Shown here piece by piece: positions 55,780 to 64,000 of a stretch of 64,000 bases of DNA; the stretch's first letter is position 1; every line of letters begins with the position of its first letter. The DNA is from an uncultured Roseovarius sp. (GTDB lineage Bacteria; Pseudomonadota; Alphaproteobacteria; Rhodobacterales; Rhodobacteraceae), in contig OX638333.1 of assembly GCA_951812895.1 (NCBI GenBank), forward strand, positions 2,708,001 to 2,772,000. Reading direction: 5' to 3'. The translations under genes were made by a program, and so were the position numbers. The notes below the pieces were generated by a model. The model ran no database searches. It had not been told where the DNA came from and saw nothing but the letters and a program-made list of their open reading frames with translations.

Positions 55780-55962
55780 TTAAGCAGCGGATTTGGCGTG
55801 CTGCAAGCGCCTTAGTTTCATGGTTCTCCTTTTTGTTCTTTCGCGTTCGAGCAGTATTGTATGGCCGCGACCTGTGTAGACGTCGGCGGGCGTCAGTTTC
55901 CTCAAGCTCTCATGGTAGCGCTGATGGTTGTAGTGACCGACGAAGGCGGCGAGGTGTGCTTC
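55780..55962 (-). pseudogene. IS3 family transposase OrfB, C-terminal remnant
   Basis: 61 codons ending at TAA 55780-55782: EAHLAAFVGHYNHQRYHESL, RKLTPADVYTGRGHTILLER, ERTKRRTMKLRRLQHAKSAA. This is the end of an IS3 integrase core and includes the Y-H-x-S-L region after the last catalytic Glu. Upstream of the Glu codon the frame is closed by stops and BCCT transporter sequence on the other strand takes over. It is of a different subgroup from the IS3 copy at 17.3 kb. Confidence 0.8.
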
Positions 55963-56493
55963 ATTCTACCGCTAGGGGATTATTACGAATTCTATCTGCT
56001 GTGGTGGTTCGCATGGAGTATTATGATCGGCCAGTTCATGTCGAAATTTGCAACAAACACAAGCGTACGGATGCTGTTTGTGATGATGGTGATCTTTCCG
56101 TCAATCCCATTGTCGATCTGGTTCTCGGTTCTTTACATCTACCATTCCGGCGGTATTGAGATTTCGCCAACCTGGAACCTTGCGATGATGACTGTCGGTA
56201 TTGTGTTCGTCATCAATACTTTTGACAGCTTGATCCGGCTCTATACAGACAGCCTGAACCTGGCGACCAAACGGTTGGTCCGGGCCATGTTCATCGGCGG
56301 CAACTTTATCATCATGGCCGGCCTGACAGCCGCCTACGCCTTCCTTGGTCTGAAGATGGAGTATGTCGGATTGACGGTGATCTTCATCTACTGCGTCGTT
56401 TACTTCAACATTTTGCGGAACCGCCAGACGGTTTTCACAAATCTGAGCTGCCCAAATCTCGATGAAGAAAGCGAGCAGGAAACAGCCGCCTAG
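55963..56493 (+). pseudogene. BCCT family (betaine/carnitine/choline) transporter, C-terminal fragment
   Basis: About 170 C-terminal residues of a roughly 500-residue transporter. YYEFYLLWWFAWSIMIGQFM is the conserved W-W-x-x-W-S segment; then MMVIFPSIPLSIWFSVLYIY, TVGIVFVINTFDSLIRLYTD and two more membrane helices. The first eight or so helices are missing. The open frame continues left to 55861 only by reading the antisense of an IS3 remnant, so the true junction is at about 55963. It lies next to the carnitine-type cluster and was probably its uptake system. A stem at 56554-56584 ends the transcript. Confidence 0.8.
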
Positions 56494-56553
56494 TGCTTAA
56501 AAACTCAGATTAAAGCAAGTACTTTTCAACTAACGGAGGTGGTTGAAAGGTCC

Positions 56554-56584
56554 GGGCCGCCCGCTAGTCCTGTGTGGGCGGCCC
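56554..56584 (+). terminator. Hairpin after the BCCT fragment
   Basis: GGGCCGCCC and GGGCGGCCC pair perfectly over nine bases around a 13-base loop. It is 60 bases after the BCCT stop. The T-run is weak (AATAACTTCT), so it may be rho-independent only in part. Confidence 0.6.
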
Positions 56585-56657
56585 AATAACTTCTAAATCA
56601 GACAGAAATCTTTAAACTGCCAATTCTATTACCGCTGGATTTCAAAGGCTTGGAATA

Positions 56658-58070
56658 ATGAATAAAGAAGAGCTTGAGCTTTGCTTTGCATCTGCAACTG
56701 ACCTTTTACAACGGTTCAAATCCAAAGTCTTGTCGCCAACCGACCTTGCGGCCACGTTGATTAAACGGGCTGAAGAAATTAAACCCTCGAATAATCCTTA
56801 TGCGGATACATTTTTCGATCAAGCTATCGACGAAGCAAAACTTTCCGAACACAGATATCAAAACGGCACCGCCATGCATTTGGATGGAATACCGCTTTTG
56901 ATCAAAGATAACATTCCTATCAAAGGAACCCGTGCAACGGTCGGGTCGAAAATACACGTTAATACAATCGCCGATGCTTCGGACCCATCGGTAGCACGCC
57001 TTTTGGACAATGGCGCAGTCTTTTGGGCCCGTAGTACTTGCCCCGAATTTTGTTGGTTGTATTGTTGTTACTCTCCCCTGTGGGGTGTCACACGAAACCC
57101 TTGGCGCATAGATGTTTCACCGGGAGGGTCGTCCGGAGGGTCCGCAGCCGCTCTGGCCTGTGGTGGAGCTGTATTGGCCATCGGAACTGACAGTACCGGG
57201 TCAACGCGTCAACCAGCTTCGCAGTGTGGGGTTGTAGAGTATAAACCGCCATTCGGGCGCAATCCAGCCCATTATGCTGCTTCTTACCTGACTTACAACA
57301 GTGCCGGCCCCATGGCGCGGACTGTGGATGATATTATCTTGATGCAAAACATAATGTCCGGGCAACATGCGCTTGATCCGTATTCCCAACCACAAGAGGT
57401 GAAACTTGTAGTCCCAACAGGCGATCTCAAAGGAAAACGAATTGCGTGTTCGATGGATCTGGGGTGTTACGAGATTGACCCTGATGTGCGGCAAAGCCTG
57501 CAAGAAACCATCGCAGTCTTGGAAGATGCGGGGGCTACCGTCGAACACATCGAGATAGACTGGACAGAAGAGGCGATTGAACTCGCACACAAGAGCGAGA
57601 TTTTCCTGATGCTTAACGTTTTCGAAGATGTCTTGGAAAATCACCCAGACAAAATGAGTGATTATTTGCACGAGGTTATCGACTTAGCACGTTCAATTTC
57701 ACCTTTGGACTATGGGCGGGCCAAGTCAATTGCCGGTGAGATTTGGCATTCACACCTTGGTCCGCTTTTTACACAATATGACGCCTTGATAACGCCAACG
57801 GTTTCTTGTCCCGAAGTTCCTGTAGAGAACGGGCCTTTCGATCTGATCGAGGTCAATGGGAAAAAAGTGACCGATACGGAGACATCAATGAATGCGTTGT
57901 TCAATATGTTCAACCAATGCCCGGCGCTGAGCGTCCCTTGCGGTTTAACCAAAAATGGTTTGCCTGTGGGCACCCAAATCATTTCCGAGCCTTACGACGA
58001 TCAAACTGTGATGGACATCGGATGGGCGATCGAGATCGGGCTTCCGCCTCTTGGGCGCCCTGCATGTTAA
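56658..58070 (+). CDS. Amidase (amidase signature family)
   Basis: 470 residues. The Ser-cisSer-Lys triad can be traced: LLIKDNIPIKGTRATVGSKI (Lys), SPGGSSGGSAAALACGGAVL (cis-Ser) and GTDSTGSTRQPASQCGVVEY (nucleophile Ser in G-S-T-R). The common G-G-S-I-R is T-G-S-T-R here, a conservative change. It hydrolyses a carboxamide; the substrate is unknown. No GatB or GatC gene is nearby, so it is not tRNA amidotransferase. Base composition appears more AT-rich than the neighbouring core genes. A stand-alone gene with about 75 bp from the upstream hairpin. Confidence 0.88.
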   Translation: MNKEELELCFASATDLLQRFKSKVLSPTDLAATLIKRAEEIKPSNNPYADTFFDQAIDEAKLSEHRYQNGTAMHLDGIPLLIKDNIPIKGTRATVGSKIHVNTIADASDPSVARLLDNGAVFWARSTCPEFCWLYCCYSPLWGVTRNPWRIDVSPGGSSGGSAAALACGGAVLAIGTDSTGSTRQPASQCGVVEYKPPFGRNPAHYAASYLTYNSAGPMARTVDDIILMQNIMSGQHALDPYSQPQEVKLVVPTGDLKGKRIACSMDLGCYEIDPDVRQSLQETIAVLEDAGATVEHIEIDWTEEAIELAHKSEIFLMLNVFEDVLENHPDKMSDYLHEVIDLARSISPLDYGRAKSIAGEIWHSHLGPLFTQYDALITPTVSCPEVPVENGPFDLIEVNGKKVTDTETSMNALFNMFNQCPALSVPCGLTKNGLPVGTQIISEPYDDQTVMDIGWAIEIGLPPLGRPAC

Positions 58071-58290
58071 GGTCTGAAACGGCTTAAGGATTGTTGGCGA
58101 TTGGTTTTGATGTCTCAACTGCCTGAAGCTGTGCTTCATAAATGCTTGGAGATGTGTCGGATAGTTAATGTCTGAACAGGAATCGCTGGGCCGAGCTTCG
58201 ATTGATTGCGTGCGACTCAACAACGTGTTCAATAACGCCGTCGCCGAGCCATAAAAGTTAATTGATTAACGTATTTTTTTTACAATGAAA

Positions 58291-58365
58291 TGGCAGCCCG
58301 TAGGGGAATCGAACCCCTCTTTCCAGGTTGAAAACCTGGCGTCCTAACCGATAGACGAACGGGCC
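58291..58365 (-). tRNA. tRNA-Glu (anticodon TTC)
   Basis: Reading the minus strand: acceptor GGCCCGT pairs with ACGGGCT, D arm GTCTATCGGTTAGGAC, anticodon stem-loop CCAGG-TTTTCAA-CCTGG with anticodon TTC, T arm AGGGG-TTCGATT-CCCCT, and CCA encoded at the end. Confidence 0.97.
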
Positions 58366-58531
58366 ATATCAAAGCGTGAGCCGGTTCCTAGGGAAAACAG
58401 CAGCGCTGCGCAAGGGGCAATTTGGAAAAAAGCAGCGCCAGATTACGAATTTTCGACACTCTTATGAAATGCATGGCTGGCCTGCAAAATTCGACAGTGA
58501 AGCCGACATTCAATTTTCACCAATGTGACTT

Positions 58532-60277
58532 TTAAAAGACGGGCGCTGCATCCTCCAGCCGAAGCTGCGCTGATTGCCGCCCCTGCCAAGTGTTTATGTC
58601 GAGGCGTCCGGCGAGATGGAAGCGTTTGCCGCCATGTTGTTCTAGCCTCGGGCCCAGCTCTGTATCAAAGGCCCCGAACGCAATCGCATCAAGTTGCGGG
58701 CCGGCACCATCGCCAAACCGAAGTTTAAGGTGCGCATCGCCCACGCGTTTGGCAAACCCGATTGCCATTTGGGCAAACGCGAAACGCGGTGCCGGTGCGC
58801 CTGAACCATATGGTCCGGCTGTTTCTAATTGGGTTACCAATTCCGGCGTCGCCGCGCCGGGCATGAGCAGGCCGTCCAGTCGCAGGTCGGTTGGACCGGA
58901 CGTTCCCGCACCTTGCCGCGCCAGCAGGTCTGTTAACCGCGCCATGGCGGCCTCCAGCTGGGAACGCGCGACGGTAAGACCTGCGGCCATACGGTGCCCG
59001 CCACCTTTGATCAGCAACCCCTCAGAGGCAAGGCGCTGGATGCTGGCGCCCAGATCAATCCCGCTGATGGACCTGCCGGAACCTTTGCCCTCGTCGCCGT
59101 CAAAACCGATCACAATTGCAGGCCGGTTGGTTGCTTCTTTGAGGCGGCTTGCAACGATGCCAACCACGCCGGGGTGCCAGCCATCGTCAGCGGCCCAAAT
59201 CAGCGGCGCATCAAGCCCTCGGGCTTCGGCTTGTCCGAGTGCGGCAGCCCGCACTGAGGCCTCAACTTCGCGACGTTCAGTATTGAGCTGATCCAGTCGC
59301 TCGGCCATTGCCTGTGCCTCATGCGCGTTGCTGCATGCAAGAAGGCGCGCACCCAGATCTGCCTTGCCGATGCGCCCGCCCGCGTTGATGCGCGGGCCGA
59401 GCACAAATCCCAGATGATAAGAAGTTGGTGTCGTGTCGAGCCGTGATACATCGGCCAGAGCCGCCAGCCCGATGCGGGCGCGGCGGGCCATTACGCGCAG
59501 GCCTTGCTGAACAAATGCACGGTTCACACCACGGAGAGCGGCAACATCTGCGACCGTGGCCAGCGCCACAAGATCAAGCATGGACATCAAATCGGGGCCT
59601 TGCTGCCCGGCTTCGCGTAGTTGCCGGCCTGCCTCTACCAACATCAGGAAAACAACGCCTGCGGCACAAAGGTGGTCCAATTCACCATCTTCATCCTGTC
59701 GGTTCGGATTCACCACGGCGAGGGCAGGGGGCAAGGTTTCGCCACCCAAGTGATGGTCGAGCACTATGACATCTGCATCTGACACCGCGGCGAGCGCGTC
59801 ATGGCTGAGCGTGCCGCAATCCACGCAGATGATCAGATCATGAGACGCGGCCAGTTCTGCCATAGCGGGCGCGTTGGGGCCGTATCCTTCGTCAATCCTG
59901 TCAGGAACATACAGCGTAGCCGAATGGCCCGATTGCGCCAGCCAGTCGAGCAGCAGTGCCGCAGAGGCGCCGCCATCAACGTCATAGTCGGCAAAGATTG
60001 CGATCTTTTGCCGTTTGGATACCGCTTCGAGAAACCGGGCAGAGGCCGTTTCCATATCCTTCAGGCTACGAGGGTCAGGCAAAAGGTCACGCAACTTAGG
60101 TGACAGGTAAAGTTCTGCGGTTGAGCCGGTCACGCCAAGCCGTGCCAATGTTTGACACAATGGGCGCGGCAAAGTGGTTTCCTGGGCAATCGCCTCGGCC
60201 TGGCGGTCGGTCTCGACCGAAGGCCCGACCCAACGACGCCCCGTAAGGGAACTTTCTACGTTGAGATACGCGCTCAA
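58532..60277 (-). CDS. recJ: Single-stranded-DNA-specific exonuclease RecJ
   Basis: 5'-3' single-strand DNA exonuclease of the DHH family, 581 residues. Motif I IAIFADYDVDGGASAALLLD, motif II LIICVDCGT, motif III VIVLDHHLGG, motif IV VVNPNRQDED. The DHHA1 block has GGRIGKADLGARLL and, near the C-terminus, KGSGRSISGIDLGASIQRLA followed by KGGGHRMAAGLTV. Works in recombination and mismatch repair. The ATG overlaps the glpX stop, so the two genes are coupled. Confidence 0.95.
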   Translation of the reverse strand: MSAYLNVESSLTGRRWVGPSVETDRQAEAIAQETTLPRPLCQTLARLGVTGSTAELYLSPKLRDLLPDPRSLKDMETASARFLEAVSKRQKIAIFADYDVDGGASAALLLDWLAQSGHSATLYVPDRIDEGYGPNAPAMAELAASHDLIICVDCGTLSHDALAAVSDADVIVLDHHLGGETLPPALAVVNPNRQDEDGELDHLCAAGVVFLMLVEAGRQLREAGQQGPDLMSMLDLVALATVADVAALRGVNRAFVQQGLRVMARRARIGLAALADVSRLDTTPTSYHLGFVLGPRINAGGRIGKADLGARLLACSNAHEAQAMAERLDQLNTERREVEASVRAAALGQAEARGLDAPLIWAADDGWHPGVVGIVASRLKEATNRPAIVIGFDGDEGKGSGRSISGIDLGASIQRLASEGLLIKGGGHRMAAGLTVARSQLEAAMARLTDLLARQGAGTSGPTDLRLDGLLMPGAATPELVTQLETAGPYGSGAPAPRFAFAQMAIGFAKRVGDAHLKLRFGDGAGPQLDAIAFGAFDTELGPRLEQHGGKRFHLAGRLDINTWQGRQSAQLRLEDAAPVF

Positions 60278-61236
60278 CGGACCGGAAGTTGGCAGGTCAA
60301 CCGGCGCACTTCGCCGGTGGACGAACGCAGCAACAACGTTTCCGTTTCCATATAGTCAGAACGCGATTTAAGGCCTGCTACAATTGATCCGGTGGTCACG
60401 CCGGTCGCCGCAAAGATCACATCATCGGTGACCATGTCATCACGGCTGTAAATCCGGTCGAGATCGGTGATCCCGGCCTTGGCCGCGCGGCCACGCTCGT
60501 CATCGTTGCGGAACAACAGGCGGCCCCAGATCTGCCCCCCGAGGCATTTAAGTGCACCGGCGGCAAGAACACCCTCCGGAGCACCGCCAGAGCCCATATA
60601 CATGTCAATCCCGGTGTTTTCAGAGTCTGAACAATGCATAACACCAGCTACGTCGCCATCGCCGATAAGGTAAATCGCGGCGCCAGCCGCACGCAGCTCT
60701 GCAATGGTGTCTTCATGGCGGGGACGTTCCAGAACACAGACGGTTATATCAGAGACGGCACATCCTTTGGCCTTGGCCAGCGCCTCTACCCGCTCTGTCG
60801 GGCTCATATCAAGTGAAACGACGTCTTTCGGGAACCCCGGACCAATGGCCAGCTTATCCATATAGACGTCCGGTGCATGCAACATTGTGCCGCGTGGTGC
60901 CATTGAGATCACGGTCAATGCATTTGGCATGGCCTTGGCCGTGATTGTGGTGCCTTCCAGCGGGTCAAGTGCGATGTCAACTCCGGGTCCGTCACCGGTG
61001 CCGACCTCTTCGCCGATAAACAGCATCGGGGCTTCGTCCCGTTCACCCTCGCCGATTACCACCACGCCCTTGATGGCGAGCTTGTTAAGCTCTTCGCGCA
61101 TGGCATTCACGGCGGCCTGATCAGCGGCTTTTTCGTCACCGCGACCGATAAGCGGTGAACAGGCGATGGCGGCTTGCTCGCTCACACGGGCGAGGCAAAG
61201 GGAAAGCATGGCGTCATCAAATTGGGCGGCAGTCAT
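60274..61236 (-). CDS. glpX: Fructose-1,6-bisphosphatase class II
   Basis: 320 residues. The ATG at 61236 has AGGAG five bases upstream; an in-frame ATG at 61269 would add 11 residues. Class II FBPase/SBPase metal motif: VDIALDPLEGTTITAKAMPN. Other blocks are IKGVVVIGEGERDEAPMLFI and GGAPEGVLAAGALKCLGGQI. It removes the 1-phosphate of fructose-1,6-bisphosphate in gluconeogenesis. Order hom-glpX-recJ is common in Rhodobacterales. Confidence 0.95.
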   Translation of the reverse strand: MTAAQFDDAMLSLCLARVSEQAAIACSPLIGRGDEKAADQAAVNAMREELNKLAIKGVVVIGEGERDEAPMLFIGEEVGTGDGPGVDIALDPLEGTTITAKAMPNALTVISMAPRGTMLHAPDVYMDKLAIGPGFPKDVVSLDMSPTERVEALAKAKGCAVSDITVCVLERPRHEDTIAELRAAGAAIYLIGDGDVAGVMHCSDSENTGIDMYMGSGGAPEGVLAAGALKCLGGQIWGRLLFRNDDERGRAAKAGITDLDRIYSRDDMVTDDVIFAATGVTTGSIVAGLKSRSDYMETETLLLRSSTGEVRRLTCQLPVR

Positions 61237-61306
61237 GGCAGCTCCTAAAAGGGGGCGAAATCGTTGCAAGCATTAACGGCAGGTGATTTGCGGCACAAGG
61301 GTGGTC

Positions 61307-62593
61307 TCAGACAGATTCAATCCTTAGTGCCACGGGGTCCGTGGCTATAACATCGAGCGCAGACATGTCTGACAGAGCCTTATCCAGCGCGTCGCGGGTG
61401 GTTTTGTGTGTGACGATCAGAATAGGTGCGGTGCTGTCATCGTGCATATACTGACGCATGCGGTCGATCGAAACGCCTGCTGTTCCCAACACTGTTGCAA
61501 CCTTGGCCAGCGCACCGGGTTTGTCGTCAAGCGCCATGCGCAGATAATAGGGCGCAGGTGTGGCGGCCTTGGCAGGTTTTGCTTTGGTCAGTGCCGCAGC
61601 GGGGCGGCCAAATGTTTTGATCCTGAAGCCGCGTGTGATATCCATCACATCGCCCATAACAGCGCTGGCTGTAGGGCCTTCGCCTGCTCCGGGGCCGCGC
61701 AGGACCACCTGTTCCACCTGATCACCTTCCAGAACAACCATGTTGGTGCCACCTTCGAGTTGCCCCAACGGGCTGTTGGCGGGCACTAGGCAGGGCGACA
61801 TACGCTGTTCAAGCCCACGGCCTGTGAGCTGAGCAACGCCCAGCAATTTGATGCGAAAGCCCATGTCCGCGGCGTGATTGATGTCTTCGATCGTGATTCT
61901 TTCGATCCCCTCAAGCTCGACCGAGGCGAAATCCACCTCGCATCCGAAGGCTATTGAGGACAGCAGCGAAAGCTTGTGACCGGCATCAATGCCGCCAACA
62001 TCAAGTGTCGGGTCGGCTTCGAGATAGCCAAGTTGGTTGGCCTCTTCAAAGACATCTTCATAGGGCAGGCCGGCAGACTGCATGCGGGTCAGGATGTAAT
62101 TGCAGGTGCCATTCATAACCCCCATCACACGGGAAATTTCGTTGCCGGCCAATCCCTCTGTCAGTGCTTTGATCACGGGAATTCCGCCAGCGACCGCAGC
62201 TTCAAACCGGATGACACGACCAGCGTCCTCTGCGGCAAGGGCAAGCGCCTGACCGTGGTGGGCCAGCATGGCCTTGTTGGCCGTTACAACATCTTTGCCC
62301 GCTGCCAGCGCTGCTTCGGTTGCGGCTTTGGCAGGTCCATCACTGCCACCAACAAGTTCGACAAAGACGTCCACATCGTCGCGTTTTGCAAGTGCTACGG
62401 GATCATCTTCCCAAGCGTAAGAGGAAATATTGATCCCGCGGTCCTTGTCGCGCGTACGGGCAGAGACAGCGGTGATCGTTACAGGCCGGCCAGCACGCTC
62501 TGCCAGCAGGTTCGCCTTTTGACGAACGATTTTAACAACTCCGGTTCCGACCGTGCCTAATCCGGCAATGCCAAGACGCAGGGGGGTGCTCAT
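61307..62593 (-). CDS. hom: Homoserine dehydrogenase
   Basis: 428 residues. NAD(P) site GIAGLGTVGTGVVKIVRQK. Substrate region FEAAVAGGIPVIKALTEGLA, MGVMNGTCNYILTRMQ and ADPTLDVGGIDAGHKLSLLS, with the acid-base Asp and Lys. The last 80 residues are an ACT domain (MALDDKPGALAKVATVLGTA) for threonine feedback. Reduces aspartate semialdehyde to homoserine for Met and Thr synthesis, upstream of metY at 41 kb. Confidence 0.96.
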   Translation of the reverse strand: MSTPLRLGIAGLGTVGTGVVKIVRQKANLLAERAGRPVTITAVSARTRDKDRGINISSYAWEDDPVALAKRDDVDVFVELVGGSDGPAKAATEAALAAGKDVVTANKAMLAHHGQALALAAEDAGRVIRFEAAVAGGIPVIKALTEGLAGNEISRVMGVMNGTCNYILTRMQSAGLPYEDVFEEANQLGYLEADPTLDVGGIDAGHKLSLLSSIAFGCEVDFASVELEGIERITIEDINHAADMGFRIKLLGVAQLTGRGLEQRMSPCLVPANSPLGQLEGGTNMVVLEGDQVEQVVLRGPGAGEGPTASAVMGDVMDITRGFRIKTFGRPAAALTKAKPAKAATPAPYYLRMALDDKPGALAKVATVLGTAGVSIDRMRQYMHDDSTAPILIVTHKTTRDALDKALSDMSALDVIATDPVALRIESV

Positions 62594-62685
62594 AGATATC
62601 TCCGATTTACGCTGCCGCGGGTTATGGGTGCGGGGTGTAGCGATTCAAACGCAGGCATGCAACGCGGGTTTTTCCGAAGGCGGAC

Positions 62686-62985
62686 TTAACCTTCGGTGTT
62701 CTCAACCTCGTTCTGTAACCTTGCCTCTTCAGCCGGGCTAATCACGTCCTTTTTCAAGCCGGAAGCGCGTGATTTAAGGCGTTTGGCACGGGCGTCGAGG
62801 TTTTTGGCGGTATCTTCCTGGATAATCGTGTCAGGTGTTGCGGCACGCAGAACTTCTACGGGGACCAGGTCAGGGTAGGGCGCATTCCATGCGTCATCGC
62901 TGACGGCATCCTCCAGCATAGGAAAGGGTCCGCAACCGGCAAGCAGGCCAGCGGTGGCGAGAATGATCACGTGGCGCATTGCCAT
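62686..62985 (-). CDS. Small lipoprotein, unknown function
   Basis: 99 residues from the ATG at 62985; the longer frame to 63069 is rejected because the signal sequence starts here. MAMRHVIILATAGLLAGCG has a lipobox L-L-A-G-C, so it is a membrane-anchored lipoprotein. The mature part has PYPDLVPVEVLRAATPD and a charged helix (ARAKRLKSRASGLKK). Conserved small lipoproteins with 'YPDLVPV' are common in Rhodobacterales, role unknown. About 100 bp upstream of hom, same direction. Confidence 0.82.
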   Translation of the reverse strand: MAMRHVIILATAGLLAGCGPFPMLEDAVSDDAWNAPYPDLVPVEVLRAATPDTIIQEDTAKNLDARAKRLKSRASGLKKDVISPAEEARLQNEVENTEG

Positions 62986-63088
62986 GTTGGTGTTCCTGAA
63001 TTCGTACGCTGTTTCACTAATGCCACTTTTTGGCCCCCCGCGGCAAGTCAGGCTTTGATTTGAACACATGTTCAGTTAAGTCTGGCCT

Positions 63089-63676
63089 ATGGCAAGAACC
63101 CAGGGATCTCATTCTGATATCACCGGTCCGCGCGTGCGCGAAGCGGCGTTGTCATTGTTCGCGAGGCATGGTTATGCCGCTGTTTCGATGAGGAAAATAG
63201 CCGCTGAGGTTGGAGTGCAAGCGGGCGCGCTATATAATTACACGCCAGACAAGCAGAGCCTTTTGTTTGATTTGATGAACACCCATATGCAGGAGCTGCT
63301 TGCGTCATGGAAAGCACAGCCTAAGCGGCCTGACCCACTGGATCAGCTGGAAGATTTTACGCGGTTTCATATCCGGTTTCATTCAAAGCGGCCGGATGAA
63401 GTGTTTATTGCTTATATGGAGCTGCGCAATCTGTCAGAGGAAAACTATCGTAAAATCAGTGCCTTGCGTGATCTGTACGAAACTCAGATCGAGGATGTTT
63501 TTCGCGAAGGCATTCGAAGCGGTGTGTTCGACGTGGTCGACCCAAAAGTCGCCTCTATGGCAGTTATTGCGATGCTGACGGGCGTAAATACCTGGTTTCG
63601 CGAGGGCGGGCGTTTAAGTTTGCCTGACGTTGAAAATCTTTATTGTGACATGGTGCGCAGGTCGGTATCCGCGTGA
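63089..63676 (+). CDS. TetR family transcriptional regulator
   Basis: 195 residues. N-terminal TetR helix-turn-helix: RVREAALSLFARHGYAAVSM, RKIAAEVGVQAGALYNYTPD, KQSLLFDLMN. The C-terminal ligand domain resembles the TetR_C_33/AcuR-like kind (DFTRFHIRFHSKRPDEVFIA). It is divergent from the lipoprotein gene. Target unknown. Confidence 0.9.
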   Translation: MARTQGSHSDITGPRVREAALSLFARHGYAAVSMRKIAAEVGVQAGALYNYTPDKQSLLFDLMNTHMQELLASWKAQPKRPDPLDQLEDFTRFHIRFHSKRPDEVFIAYMELRNLSEENYRKISALRDLYETQIEDVFREGIRSGVFDVVDPKVASMAVIAMLTGVNTWFREGGRLSLPDVENLYCDMVRRSVSA

Positions 63677-63821
63677 AATGACATGCCTAAATTACCTGAG
63701 TTTTGTGGCCTCGCGATTAGCCGCAATGTGCAAATACTCTGCATGTTTTTGCACATCCGCCTGAATTTGCGTAGGCAGTACCAAAGGCGGTCATTTGAGA
63801 GCGGATTTGAGGAGAGACGGA

Positions 63822-64000
63822 ATGGAGCAGGAGGTTCTTGCACGGGCAAGGGCATCAGCCGGACGGAGAGGCCTTGGGGTCGGTACGTTGGGTTGTTTGG
63901 GGGCGCTGTTGATCTACCTTGCCTTTGCTCATCCGCCAGCCGAGATCGCCGGGAAAGCAATATTGGTTGTAATAGGTGTTCTGGCATTGTGGGCCGCAAA
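63822..64000 (+). CDS. Start of a small membrane protein, partial at right edge
   Basis: ATG at 63822 with GAGGAGAG ten bases upstream. The visible 59 residues include MEQEVLARARASAGRRGLGV and two hydrophobic segments (GTLGCLGALLIYLAFA and ILVVIGVLALWAA), so an inner-membrane protein. The gene runs off the window. Not recognised. Confidence 0.6.
   Translation, partial: MEQEVLARARASAGRRGLGVGTLGCLGALLIYLAFAHPPAEIAGKAILVVIGVLALWAA

Noticed and set aside
56658-58070. GatA subunit of Asp/Glu-tRNA amidotransferase
   Set aside because: No gatB or gatC nearby and the nucleophile motif differs from GatA; a general amidase fits better.

Overview
The window looks like chromosome from a Rhodobacterales alphaproteobacterium of the Roseobacter type. 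This is inferred from gene content and protein style: a TamA/TamB pair, a GlnK-AmtB pair, Tat-exported ABC binding proteins, a polyamine-type ABC operon, betaine/carnitine catabolism genes, a full selenocysteine apparatus and several worn insertion sequences. No 16S gene or other taxonomic marker is present.

Layout. 1-3.4 kb: the 3' part of a minus-strand peptide uptake operon (end of an OppF/DppF-type ATPase, a CocE-like hydrolase, a Tat-exported binding protein running off the left edge). The ATPase is cut and joined to the N-terminal half of a phage-type integrase. 3.4-5.9 kb: a decayed mobile zone with an IS110 transposase frameshifted near its C-terminus and a 246-bp element with inverted ends. 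6-14 kb: a LysR regulator, then selA-selB-tRNA(Sec)-selD. Convergent with selD is a GrdB-family selenoprotein gene that a standard ORF search splits in two at an in-frame UGA. 14-18 kb: two kinds of short inverted-repeat elements, glnK, an amtB with a frameshift, and an IS3 transposase gene broken by one of the short elements. 18-23.5 kb: tamB and tamA. 24.5-28 kb: a phosphatase-like protein, a DUF1272 protein, a GlxA-type regulator and an ankyrin-repeat protein.

28.4-38 kb: one direction throughout. A BtpA-like TIM-barrel protein, a phosphoribosyltransferase, a LysR regulator, a complete spermidine/putrescine-type ABC transporter, a CE4 deacetylase-fold enzyme and a copper amine oxidase. This fits uptake and oxidation of an amine. 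38.6-44.6 kb: a large one-TM proline/glutamate-rich protein with a PilP-like tail, O-acetylhomoserine sulfhydrylase, a fatty acid desaturase and a LysR regulator.

44.7-56.5 kb: a probable carnitine / gamma-butyrobetaine catabolic locus. It has an NDP-forming acyl-CoA synthetase, an acyl-CoA dehydrogenase, a CaiD-like hydratase, an L-carnitine dehydrogenase-like enzyme, a BKACE (DUF849) enzyme that would cleave dehydrocarnitine, a GATase-AraC regulator, a flavin-dependent monooxygenase and an aldehyde dehydrogenase. Beside it lies the C-terminal third of a BCCT transporter, truncated at an IS3 remnant. 56.6-64 kb: an amidase, tRNA-Glu, then core genes recJ-glpX-hom, a small lipoprotein, a TetR regulator and the start of a membrane protein.

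The clearest hidden item is the selenoprotein at 12715-13950. The redox motif Sec-Pro-Phe-Cys, the bacterial-SECIS-like hairpin after UGA and the adjacent Sec machinery support each other.
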